Source: Proteobacteria bacterium UBA1858
Lineage (GTDB): Bacteria; Pseudomonadota; Gammaproteobacteria; UBA4575
Reading direction: 5' to 3'
DNA: 6,960 bases
Assembly: GCA_002338385.1 (NCBI GenBank)
Contig: DDIE01000029.1
Coordinates: forward strand, 1,717 to 8,676
The position numbers were made by a program, and so were the translations under genes. Shown here one piece after another: positions 1 through 5,793 of this stretch. The notes below the pieces were generated by a model, which had not been told where the DNA came from, made no database searches, and was given only the letters and a program-made list of their open reading frames with translations. The first letter of the stretch is position 1; each line of letters opens with the position of its first letter.

Positions 1-1394
1 CCCATTGCAATACCTGCAACTGGTGCTTTGATTGGCACACCCGCGTCTAATAGTGCCAAACTGGTACCACATACTGAGGCCATGGAACTTGAACCGTTTG
101 ATTCTGTAATTTCAGACACCACCCGCAGCACGTAGGGAAACTCATCTTGACTCGGCATGATTGCTTGAACACCGCGTTTAGCTAGTTTTCCATGTCCGAT
201 CTCGCGTCGACCGGGTGAACCTGTGCGGCCTGCCTCACCGACCGAATACGGCGGGAAATTATAGTGCAGCATGAAGGGTTCTTTGCGCTCACCCTCAATC
301 GCATCAATGATTTGGGCATCACGTCCAGTGCCCAGTGTGGCCACCACAATTGCTTGTGTTTCACCCCGCGTGAATAGTGCTGATCCGTGGGTCCTAGGCA
401 ATAACCGGGTGCGCACAAATATAGGTCGAACTGTTTTGGTATCACGTCCATCAATACGTGCTTCGCCTGCAATTATTTTGCCGCGCACAGTAGCTTTCTC
501 CAAACGAGAGAATTCAGCAGTGACCTCCGCATGAGTAGGACCATCTTCTTGACTGAGTTCTTCTGACGCTTGCGTACGCAGCTCTGCTAAGGCCTGTTGG
601 CGTGCTAATTTCTCAGAGATTTTATACGCTTGCTCGAGTCCATGTTGATAGTTTGCTGCGAGTTTATCGGCTAATCCCTGATTACCTTCTGGCGCGGTCC
701 ATTGCCAACGCGGCTTGCCTACTTCACTGGCCAGTTCGCGGATAGCATCAATGACCACCTGCATCTGCTGGTGACCAAACATGACCGCACCCAACATGAC
801 GTCTTCGGACAGCAAGTTTGCCTCGGACTCAACCATCAACACTGCGTTGTCCGTGCCCGCCACGACTAATTCAAGGTCTGATTCCTTGATCTGGCTAAAG
901 GTTGGATTAAGCACATATTCGCCATCGATATAGCCAACTTTTGATGCCCCGATAGGTCCATCAAATGGAAGACCAGAGATCGCCAGAGCAGCTGAGGTAC
1001 CAATGAGTGCAGGGATATCTGCATCCACGTCAGTATTCATAGAGATAACAGTAGCGATGACTTGAACTTCGTTTTTAAACCCTTTAGGGAATAATGGTCG
1101 GATTGGACGGTCGATAAGCCGGCATGTCAGTGTCTCTTTCTCGCTGGGACGTCCCTCGCGCTTAAAGAACCCGCCTGGGATTTTACCGGCAGCATAAGTT
1201 TTTTCCTGATAGTTGACTGTTAACGGGAAGAAGTCCTGTCCCTCTTTGGCTGTCTTAACCCCAACCACAGTGACTAAAACCACCGTATCATTCATATTCA
1301 CAAGCACGGCGCCGTCTGCTTGACGAGCTATTTCACTTGTTTCAATAGTTACTTCATGTGCGCCGAACTGGAAAGATTTCTTTATGCTTTTCAC
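1..1394 (-). CDS. pnp: Polyribonucleotide nucleotidyltransferase (PNPase), 5' part
   Basis: PNPase degrades RNA 3' to 5' by phosphorolysis, releasing nucleoside diphosphates. It works as a ring-shaped trimer in the cytoplasm and is often part of the degradosome. 464 complete codons are visible, with no internal stop or frameshift. The first RNase PH-like domain (about residues 10-145) contains the RNA-binding loop FFKR at 76-79, where E. coli has FFRR; Lys at the third position is common in the family. An all-helical linker follows (about 150-300). The second RNase PH-like domain carries GRREIGHGKLAKR (arginines 396-397) and the phosphate-binding serines of NGSSSM (435-437), and ends in AGVPIKAPVAGIAM at the edge. 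The catalytic aspartates (E. coli D486 and D492) and the KH and S1 domains lie outside the window. GTG is chosen as the start because an in-frame TAG sits four codons upstream, no ATG fits, and a good ribosome-binding site precedes it. The gene follows rpsO after a 220-bp leader. Confidence 0.97.
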   Translation of the reverse strand, partial: MKSIKKSFQFGAHEVTIETSEIARQADGAVLVNMNDTVVLVTVVGVKTAKEGQDFFPLTVNYQEKTYAAGKIPGGFFKREGRPSEKETLTCRLIDRPIRPLFPKGFKNEVQVIATVISMNTDVDADIPALIGTSAALAISGLPFDGPIGASKVGYIDGEYVLNPTFSQIKESDLELVVAGTDNAVLMVESEANLLSEDVMLGAVMFGHQQMQVVIDAIRELASEVGKPRWQWTAPEGNQGLADKLAANYQHGLEQAYKISEKLARQQALAELRTQASEELSQEDGPTHAEVTAEFSRLEKATVRGKIIAGEARIDGRDTKTVRPIFVRTRLLPRTHGSALFTRGETQAIVVATLGTGRDAQIIDAIEGERKEPFMLHYNFPPYSVGEAGRTGSPGRREIGHGKLAKRGVQAIMPSQDEFPYVLRVVSEITESNGSSSMASVCGTSLALLDAGVPIKAPVAGIAM

Positions 1395-1400
1395 TGGTAT

Positions 1401-1405
1401 TCCCT
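1401..1405 (-). promoter_or_regulatory. Ribosome-binding site of pnp (decides GTG start)
   Basis: On the minus strand AGGGA lies 6 nt before the GTG start codon of pnp (1394-1392). An in-frame TAG overlaps the first part of this motif, so translation cannot begin further upstream in this frame. The motif sits just downstream of an AT-rich stretch (about 1406-1436), which should leave the site unstructured. Confidence 0.7.
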
Positions 1406-1430
1406 ATAAGAATTTACTAAATATATTTTA

Positions 1431-1535
1431 TTATGGTGTGTAATGAGAGACTTTATATAGTTTGCCTTCACCCACAAGAGACTGCCTCAATGCCCTCATT
1501 GAAACAGAAAAAGCAGGTTTGGATGAAACCGTCAT
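1431..1535 (-). CDS. Possible 34-codon small ORF in pnp leader
   Basis: An ATG at 1535-1533 opens a 34-codon frame ending in TAA at 1433-1431. The peptide begins MTVSSKPAFSV and ends KVSHYTP. GAGG (1541-1544) precedes the ATG by 5 nt, which is a well-placed Shine-Dalgarno sequence. The frame ends 36 nt before the pnp start and runs through both hairpins of the leader. I recognise no family. It could be a leader peptide whose translation alters leader folding, or a chance frame; an ORF this short arises easily by chance, and the ribosome-binding site is the only positive sign. Confidence 0.25.
   Translation of the reverse strand: MTVSSKPAFSVSMRALRQSLVGEGKLYKVSHYTP
1442..1500 (-). promoter_or_regulatory. 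Stem-loop in pnp leader, possible RNase III/PNPase control element
   Basis: The arms at 1493-1500 and 1442-1449 pair on the minus strand as AATGAGGG with CTCTCATT: eight pairs including one G-U, closing a 43-nt interior. In E. coli the pnp leader forms a double-stranded element that RNase III cuts and PNPase then degrades, giving autoregulation. The position here (about 50 nt before the GTG) is comparable, but only the outer helix is convincing by eye and inner pairing is weak. The link to that mechanism is inference from gene order. Confidence 0.35.
1501..1530 (-). terminator. Weak intrinsic-terminator-like hairpin after rpsO
   Basis: On the minus strand GGTTT (1530-1526) and AAACC (1520-1516) form a 5-bp stem with a 5-nt loop, followed by the T-rich run TGCTTTTTCTGTTTC (1515-1501). 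The site lies about 85 nt after the rpsO stop. E. coli has a partial terminator between rpsO and pnp that lets some transcripts read through, and this could be its counterpart. The stem is short and AT-rich, so it would at most attenuate. Confidence 0.35.
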
Positions 1536-1614
1536 AGCGGCCTCATATAGTATGTGTTGCTGAATATTCAACGGATAGAACCTAGCTAGCGTGAACAGCT
1601 GGCTCATCAATGTA

Positions 1615-1884
1615 TTATCGACGCAGGCCTAGTGAAGAGATCAACTGCTGGTAACGGCCTTGATCTTTACGCTTGATGTAATCAAGCAATTTGCGTCGCT
1701 GATTGACGAGTCTAAGAAGTCCATGCCTAGAGTGATGGTCATGTATGTGATCAGAAAAATGGTCGCTTAGATATTTGATGCGCGCAGATAGAAGTGCCAC
1801 CTGAACCTCAGGTGAGCCTGTGTCATTGGCTGACTGTTGATACTGTTCTATGATTCCTGACTTGTCTTCCGCTGTGAGTGCCAT
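1615..1884 (-). CDS. rpsO: 30S ribosomal protein S15
   Basis: S15 is a primary 16S rRNA-binding protein of the small subunit; it binds the central domain early in assembly and contributes to a bridge to the 50S subunit. The 89-residue product has exactly the usual length and aligns end to end with E. coli S15. Conserved blocks are NDTGSPEVQVALL (about 20-32), the RNA-contacting DHHSRHGLLRLVNQRRKLLDY segment (about 48-69), KRKD, and the C-terminal LGLRR. It lies between truB and pnp as in E. coli, but is separated from truB by 88 bp containing its own candidate promoter. The ATG start is fixed by homology, yet no good Shine-Dalgarno sequence precedes it. In E. coli S15 represses its own translation through a leader structure; whether that holds here cannot be read from the sequence. 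Confidence 0.98.
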   Translation of the reverse strand: MALTAEDKSGIIEQYQQSANDTGSPEVQVALLSARIKYLSDHFSDHIHDHHSRHGLLRLVNQRRKLLDYIKRKDQGRYQQLISSLGLRR

Positions 1885-1887
1885 TTT

Positions 1888-1899
1888 CTAAACTTTCAT
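1888..1899 (-). other. Three-codon in-frame minicistron before rpsO
   Basis: Directly upstream of rpsO the minus strand reads ATG AAA GTT TAG, then one AAA codon, then the rpsO ATG. The minicistron is in frame with rpsO and occupies the place where a Shine-Dalgarno sequence would normally sit. It may be chance in an AT-rich leader, or it may affect ribosome loading on rpsO. Confidence 0.2.
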
Positions 1900-1921
1900 C
1901 TTAGGTTTTAAAGAGTGCGCG

Positions 1922-1949
1922 ATTCTAACATGTGAATCCGGCTAAACAA
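1922..1949 (-). promoter_or_regulatory. Candidate sigma-70 promoter for rpsO
   Basis: On the minus strand the -10 box TAGAAT (1927-1922) matches the consensus at 5 of 6 positions and is preceded by TGT, giving an extended -10 (TGn). A weaker -35, TTGTTT (1949-1944), lies 16 bp upstream. The predicted start near 1916 would give a leader of about 30 nt before rpsO. E. coli rpsO has a promoter of its own in the same gap. This would uncouple S15 and PNPase output from the long nusA transcript. Confidence 0.5.
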
Positions 1950-1972
1950 TAGCTCAAATAGCAATATGCGAC

Positions 1973-2890
1973 TTAAAATTGCCTAAATTTAACTATTTGA
2001 CCCTGCTCCACGTCAGCCAGCCCTCTGAAAATCTCATGTGTATCGATAATACGTATGAAGCCAGAGGTATTTTCAGCGCTCAGCTTGAGTTTTCTACCCT
2101 TCTCCAACATCAATATCAATCCATCATTGAGCGTAATTGCAGGATACTGACTGAATGCCGCTCGCGCAGGCAATATGAAATGTTCTAAATTTTGCCCCTG
2201 GTGAGCACGCTGTTCGATATCCTCCAAGGACACCATCGGATAGTTATCCCCAAACTGGCCCACTGACAATCGACGCAATGTATGAACATGGGCATAGCAA
2301 CCCAGAGTCTTGCCAATATCCTCGACCAAGGTTCGAATATAAGTACCTTTGGAACAGGCTACCGTCATGCTAACCGTGTCATGCGAGATATCGTTTATGC
2401 CAATGTGTGCAATCGAGACTGTGCGTGCACTTCGCTCTACTTCAGTCCCCTGACGTGCTAGCTTATAGAGCGCTACTCCGTCCTTTTTAAGGGCCGAGTA
2501 CATCGGTGGGATTTGCTCTATGCTACCAATGAATTGTGCGATCACCGCGGGCACTTGGGCCAGATGTTGTTCGCTGACCTGAGTCTGTTTGATCACCTCA
2601 CCTTCGAGATCACCAGTTTGGGTTTGCTGGCCGAGCTTAGCCACTACAAAATAGCGCTTGTCAGCATTAGCGACGTGATCTGCAATTTTGGTCGCACGCC
2701 CGAGACATAGCACAAGCACTCCTGTGGCCAATGGATCTAGGGTGCCTGTGTGACCCGCTTTTTTGGCATTGAGCAGACGTTTAACCCGTTGCAGAGCATG
2801 ATTGGAGCTGATATTTAACGGCTTGTCTAACACCACAAGACCGTGCAAGTCTCGGCCACGCTTAATTTTATTGGACACAGTAGTTGACAA
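1973..2890 (-). CDS. truB: tRNA pseudouridine(55) synthase TruB
   Basis: TruB converts U55 in the T-loop of nearly all elongator tRNAs to pseudouridine and also acts as a tRNA folding chaperone. The 305-residue product is close to E. coli TruB (314). Visible motifs are RGRDLHGLVVLDKP (11-24), the catalytic block GHTGTLDPLATGVL with nucleophile Asp52 (46-59), the DKRY motif with Tyr80, the PPMYSALKKDGVALYKLAR substrate-binding loop, and SKGTYIRTLVEDIG followed by HTLRRLSVGQF. A PUA-like C-terminal domain fills about 250-305. There is no ATG in a suitable place. TTG at 2890 is used here because it gives the expected N-terminal length; GTG at 2878, four codons later, is the alternative. Neither has a clear Shine-Dalgarno sequence. 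The start lies 21 nt after the rbfA stop in the same frame, so coupled translation from rbfA is likely. Confidence 0.96.
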   Translation of the reverse strand: MSTTVSNKIKRGRDLHGLVVLDKPLNISSNHALQRVKRLLNAKKAGHTGTLDPLATGVLVLCLGRATKIADHVANADKRYFVVAKLGQQTQTGDLEGEVIKQTQVSEQHLAQVPAVIAQFIGSIEQIPPMYSALKKDGVALYKLARQGTEVERSARTVSIAHIGINDISHDTVSMTVACSKGTYIRTLVEDIGKTLGCYAHVHTLRRLSVGQFGDNYPMVSLEDIEQRAHQGQNLEHFILPARAAFSQYPAITLNDGLILMLEKGRKLKLSAENTSGFIRIIDTHEIFRGLADVEQGQIVKFRQF

Positions 2891-2911
2891 TGTGAAGATA
2901 ATTATGAGGGC

Positions 2912-3274
2912 TTATTTACTGATATTGTTGTGCTTTTCTTTGATCAGTATTTCTTCCAGACGGGTTGATCTCTCGGTGGTATCGTCAAAATGAAAAGTAA
3001 GCTTAGGAATACAGCGCACATGCAGCACTCTGCCCAATTCCTTTCTTAGGTGCGCTGCACAACTATCTAAACCAGCTTGTAGTTGGGCACGATGATCTGT
3101 GTCAGTGTATGGGGTGTAGTAAACCTTTGCTGTCGATAGATCCTTATTCACCACTACTTCAGTGATAGCAAAATCTCGCACTCTTGGATCATTAATGCTG
3201 TCACGTAACATGACCGCTATCTCACGATGGATCTGCTCAGCAATTCGTAATGAACGTGGATAGTCTTTGGGCAT
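2912..3274 (-). CDS. rbfA: 30S ribosome-binding factor A
   Basis: RbfA is a small assembly factor that binds the 30S subunit near the 16S rRNA 5' helix 1 and the decoding region. It assists late maturation and is needed for growth in the cold in E. coli. The 120-residue product has the single KH-like domain typical of the family. Recognisable parts are the N-terminal helix with RSLRIAEQIHREIAVMLRD, the INDPRV motif (about 27-32), DLSTAKVYYT (about 46-55), and LGRVLHVRCIPKLTFHFDDT (about 81-100). It is a little shorter than the E. coli protein (133), lacking part of the variable charged tail. In the helix-kink region E. coli has ASG and this protein has CAA, so the usual glycine is replaced. 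The ATG lies 3 nt after the infB TAG without a good ribosome-binding site, which points to translational coupling with infB. Confidence 0.96.
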   Translation of the reverse strand: MPKDYPRSLRIAEQIHREIAVMLRDSINDPRVRDFAITEVVVNKDLSTAKVYYTPYTDTDHRAQLQAGLDSCAAHLRKELGRVLHVRCIPKLTFHFDDTTERSTRLEEILIKEKHNNISK

Positions 3275-3277
3275 TAT

Positions 3278-5782
3278 CTAGTCGATTGTTCGTGCAACTT
3301 CGGTGCGCTCGTAGACCTCGATTTGATCACCCGCCTTGACGTCATTGTAGTTCTTCACCGCTATGCCACACTCTGTACCAGAACGTACTTCAGAGACGTC
3401 ATCCTTATGTCTTCTGAGTGATTCCAACTCACCTTCGTAAACGACAATATTGTCCCTTAGTACCCGGATAGGATTACCTTTCTTGACCGCGCCATCGGTG
3501 ACCATACAGCCTGCAACGGCTCCTAGAGCCGATGATTTGAATACATCTTTGACTTGCGCGATACCGACTATTTCTTCACGTAATTCTGGCGACAGCAGAC
3601 CGCTCATGGCATCTTTGACATCATCAATTGCCTCATAGATGACGCTGTAGTAGCGTAAATCTACACCCGTTTCATCCATGGCACGCCGTGCACTGGCATC
3701 TGCACGCACATTGAAACCAATGACGATAGCATTAGAGGCTGCAGCCAAGTTGATATCTGATTCAGTGATTCCACCGACACCCGCACTGACGATACTGACT
3801 TTAACCTCTTCAGTGGTCAATTTAGCCAATGAATCACGCAATGCTTCAGAACTCCCTTGAACATCGGCTTTGATGAGAATATTCACACTAGCGATCTCAC
3901 CGTCCTGCATCTGATTGAAGATATTTTCTAGCTTAGCTGCCTGTTGAGCGGCAAGTTTAGAATCGCGTGTTTTACCTCGACGTAATTCTGCCACCTCGCG
4001 AGCTCTGCGTTCATTTTCGACTACGATTGCATCCTCACCAGCATTGACTGTGCCAGATATTCCCAGCACCACGACAGGCAAAGAGGGACCCGCCTCCTCG
4101 ATTGCTTCACCCCGTTCATCAAACATGGCACGCACGCGGCCATATTCTTGACCACAGAGGAGCATATCTCCACGCGCCAGCTTACCCTCTTGCACGAGGA
4201 TAGTGGATACCGGTCCGCGCCCTTTATCGAGTGAAGACTCTATGACAATCCCTGAAGCTGGACCCTCGGGCACCCCTTTTAGCTCCATAATTTCAGCCTG
4301 CAGGCTGAGTGCGCTTAATAGCTCGTCTATGCCCTCACCGGTTTTTGCCGATACATGGACGAACTGCACATCACCACCCCAATCTTCAGGAATCACATTC
4401 AGCGCTGATAGATCGTTCCTGACTCGATCAGGATCCGCCTCTGGCTTGTCAACTTTATTAACCGCTACCACCATGGGAACACCTGCGGCGCGAGCATGCT
4501 CTACCGCCTCGGCCGTTTGTGGCATGACACCATCGTCGGCTGAAACGACCAGAATAACGATGTCAGTTAACTGCGCGCCTCGTGCACGCATCGCGGTGAA
4601 TGCCGCATGACCAGGAGTATCTAGGAAGGTGATTACGCCAGTCGAGGTCTCAACATGGTATGCGCCGATATGTTGGGTAATACCGCCGGCCTCACCAGCG
4701 GCAACCCGCGAGTGACGAATATAGTCAAGCAGTGAGGTTTTACCGTGATCAACATGGCCCATCACTGTCACCACTGGAGGTCTTGTTATCGATGCCGCCT
4801 GATCGTACTCAGGCTTGACTAGATCCGTCTCTACATCCGCCTCTTCAAACGGCTTAGCGACGTGGCCGAGCTCCTCAACCACGAGTATGGCTGTGTCTTG
4901 ATCTATCACTTGATTGATGGTCGCCATGACACCCATATTCATCATCACTTTGATGACTTCAGCAGCTTTGATTGCCATCTTCTGGGCTAAATCTGAAACT
5001 GAAATACTCTCAGGCACAAGGACATCACGCACCACCGGTGCGACCGGCTTTTCAAAGCCATGTTTACCCGTTGCTTCTACTTTTTGTGGGCGTGTTCTGG
5101 CTTTGGTTTTACGCTTGCCACGCTTGTCTGTTGCAACATGCAGCTCTGCACGTTTAGATTGATCTGTGGTTTTATCACGTTTTCTTGATACTTTTTTGTT
5201 GTCTTTACTTGCTGATTCCTTGGCAGGCTTCGCTGGAGTACTTGCCTCTACTGCCGCTTGTTGTTCGGCGATACGTTTCGCCTCCTCTACGTCTTTTCTT
5301 TCTTGCTCTAAACGGGCATCTTCTGCACGCTGTTTTTCCTCAGCCAATCGTTTTGCTTCTTCCTCAGCGGCAGCAAGCTCCTGCGCCTGACGCTCTTTTT
5401 CCAGGCGCTCTTGTTCGATCGCTTGCTCTTCCTGGCGCTTCTTTTCTTCTTGTTCTATTAGCTCACTGCGCTTGACATAAGTACGTTTCTTACGCACTTC
5501 GACATTAACTGTCTTGGTCCCGGCCGTGCGGCCCTGTCCACCAGACACTTTGAGTTGTGATGTGCTTTTACGTCGGAGGGTAATTTTCTTGGTGTCCCCA
5601 GCGCCCTCAAGCTTAGTGCCCTTGCTTTGACGCAGATACTCTAATAGCTGTAATTTTTCGCTATCGGATATTTCATCGTCAGACGAAGAAAAACTTAAAC
5701 CCGCTTCTTGCAGCTGATCTAGCAGTTTGTCGACGGGGGTACCAACGACTTCTGCGAGTTGTTTTACAGTGACTTTTGCCAT
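3278..5782 (-). CDS. infB: Translation initiation factor IF-2
   Basis: IF2 is the GTPase that brings initiator fMet-tRNA to the 30S subunit and promotes subunit joining. The 834-residue product is somewhat shorter than E. coli IF2 (890). In order: an IF2 N-terminal domain (about 2-52), a basic segment with KKITLRR and VEVRKKRTYVKR (65-105), a long Glu/Lys/Arg/Ala-rich, probably coiled-coil linker (about 106-185), a basic stretch (about 186-245), and a second N-terminal-type domain (about 255-304). The GTPase domain follows, with GHVDHGKT (342-349), GGITQHI (366-372), DTPGH (388-392), NKVD (442-445) and SAK (478-480), so all nucleotide-binding motifs are intact. Domains II and III and the fMet-tRNA-binding C2 domain (about 740-834) complete it. 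AGAGGA (5786-5791) precedes the ATG. It starts 11 nt after nusA and ends 3 nt before rbfA. Confidence 0.99.
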   Translation of the reverse strand: MAKVTVKQLAEVVGTPVDKLLDQLQEAGLSFSSSDDEISDSEKLQLLEYLRQSKGTKLEGAGDTKKITLRRKSTSQLKVSGGQGRTAGTKTVNVEVRKKRTYVKRSELIEQEEKKRQEEQAIEQERLEKERQAQELAAAEEEAKRLAEEKQRAEDARLEQERKDVEEAKRIAEQQAAVEASTPAKPAKESASKDNKKVSRKRDKTTDQSKRAELHVATDKRGKRKTKARTRPQKVEATGKHGFEKPVAPVVRDVLVPESISVSDLAQKMAIKAAEVIKVMMNMGVMATINQVIDQDTAILVVEELGHVAKPFEEADVETDLVKPEYDQAASITRPPVVTVMGHVDHGKTSLLDYIRHSRVAAGEAGGITQHIGAYHVETSTGVITFLDTPGHAAFTAMRARGAQLTDIVILVVSADDGVMPQTAEAVEHARAAGVPMVVAVNKVDKPEADPDRVRNDLSALNVIPEDWGGDVQFVHVSAKTGEGIDELLSALSLQAEIMELKGVPEGPASGIVIESSLDKGRGPVSTILVQEGKLARGDMLLCGQEYGRVRAMFDERGEAIEEAGPSLPVVVLGISGTVNAGEDAIVVENERRAREVAELRRGKTRDSKLAAQQAAKLENIFNQMQDGEIASVNILIKADVQGSSEALRDSLAKLTTEEVKVSIVSAGVGGITESDINLAAASNAIVIGFNVRADASARRAMDETGVDLRYYSVIYEAIDDVKDAMSGLLSPELREEIVGIAQVKDVFKSSALGAVAGCMVTDGAVKKGNPIRVLRDNIVVYEGELESLRRHKDDVSEVRSGTECGIAVKNYNDVKAGDQIEVYERTEVARTID

Positions 5783-5785
5783 GTA

Positions 5786-5791
5786 TCCTCT
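5786..5791 (-). promoter_or_regulatory. Ribosome-binding site of infB
   Basis: AGAGGA on the minus strand lies in the 11-nt gap between the nusA TAG and the infB ATG, with its GAGG core 4 nt before the start codon. The spacing is slightly short but usable. It is the clearest Shine-Dalgarno sequence among the internal genes of this cluster, and together with the homologous MAKVTVKQLA N-terminus it fixes the infB start at 5782. Confidence 0.6.
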
Positions 5792-5793
5792 AT

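Noticed and set aside
182..472. Open frames antisense or out of frame inside pnp (for example 182-472 minus, 271-534 plus)
   Set aside because: They overlap the continuous, strongly conserved PNPase reading frame and show no recognisable family or ribosome-binding context.
1452..1477. Possible pnp promoter with TATAAA (1452-1457) and TTGTGG (1472-1477)
   Set aside because: The spacer is only 14 bp and the -35 is poor; another box at 1547-1552 (TACTAT) has no matching -35 at proper spacing.
1581..1602. Hairpin CCAGCT/AGCTAGG just after the rpsO stop codon
   Set aside because: It has a bulged base, a 9-nt loop and no following T-run, so it is not a terminator; it may only be incidental pairing.
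4203..4610. 135-codon plus-strand frame opposite the infB GTPase domain, and a 157-codon one opposite nusA (6266-6739)
   Set aside because: Both lie wholly antisense to highly conserved domains. Their serine/threonine/alanine-rich composition is what the reverse strand of such coding sequence produces, and neither resembles a known protein.
5166..5475. Plus-strand frames with hydrophobic, leucine- and serine-rich peptides suggesting a membrane protein
   Set aside because: They are the complement of the Glu/Lys/Arg/Ala-rich IF2 linker, whose codons read as Leu, Ser, Phe and Ala on the other strand.
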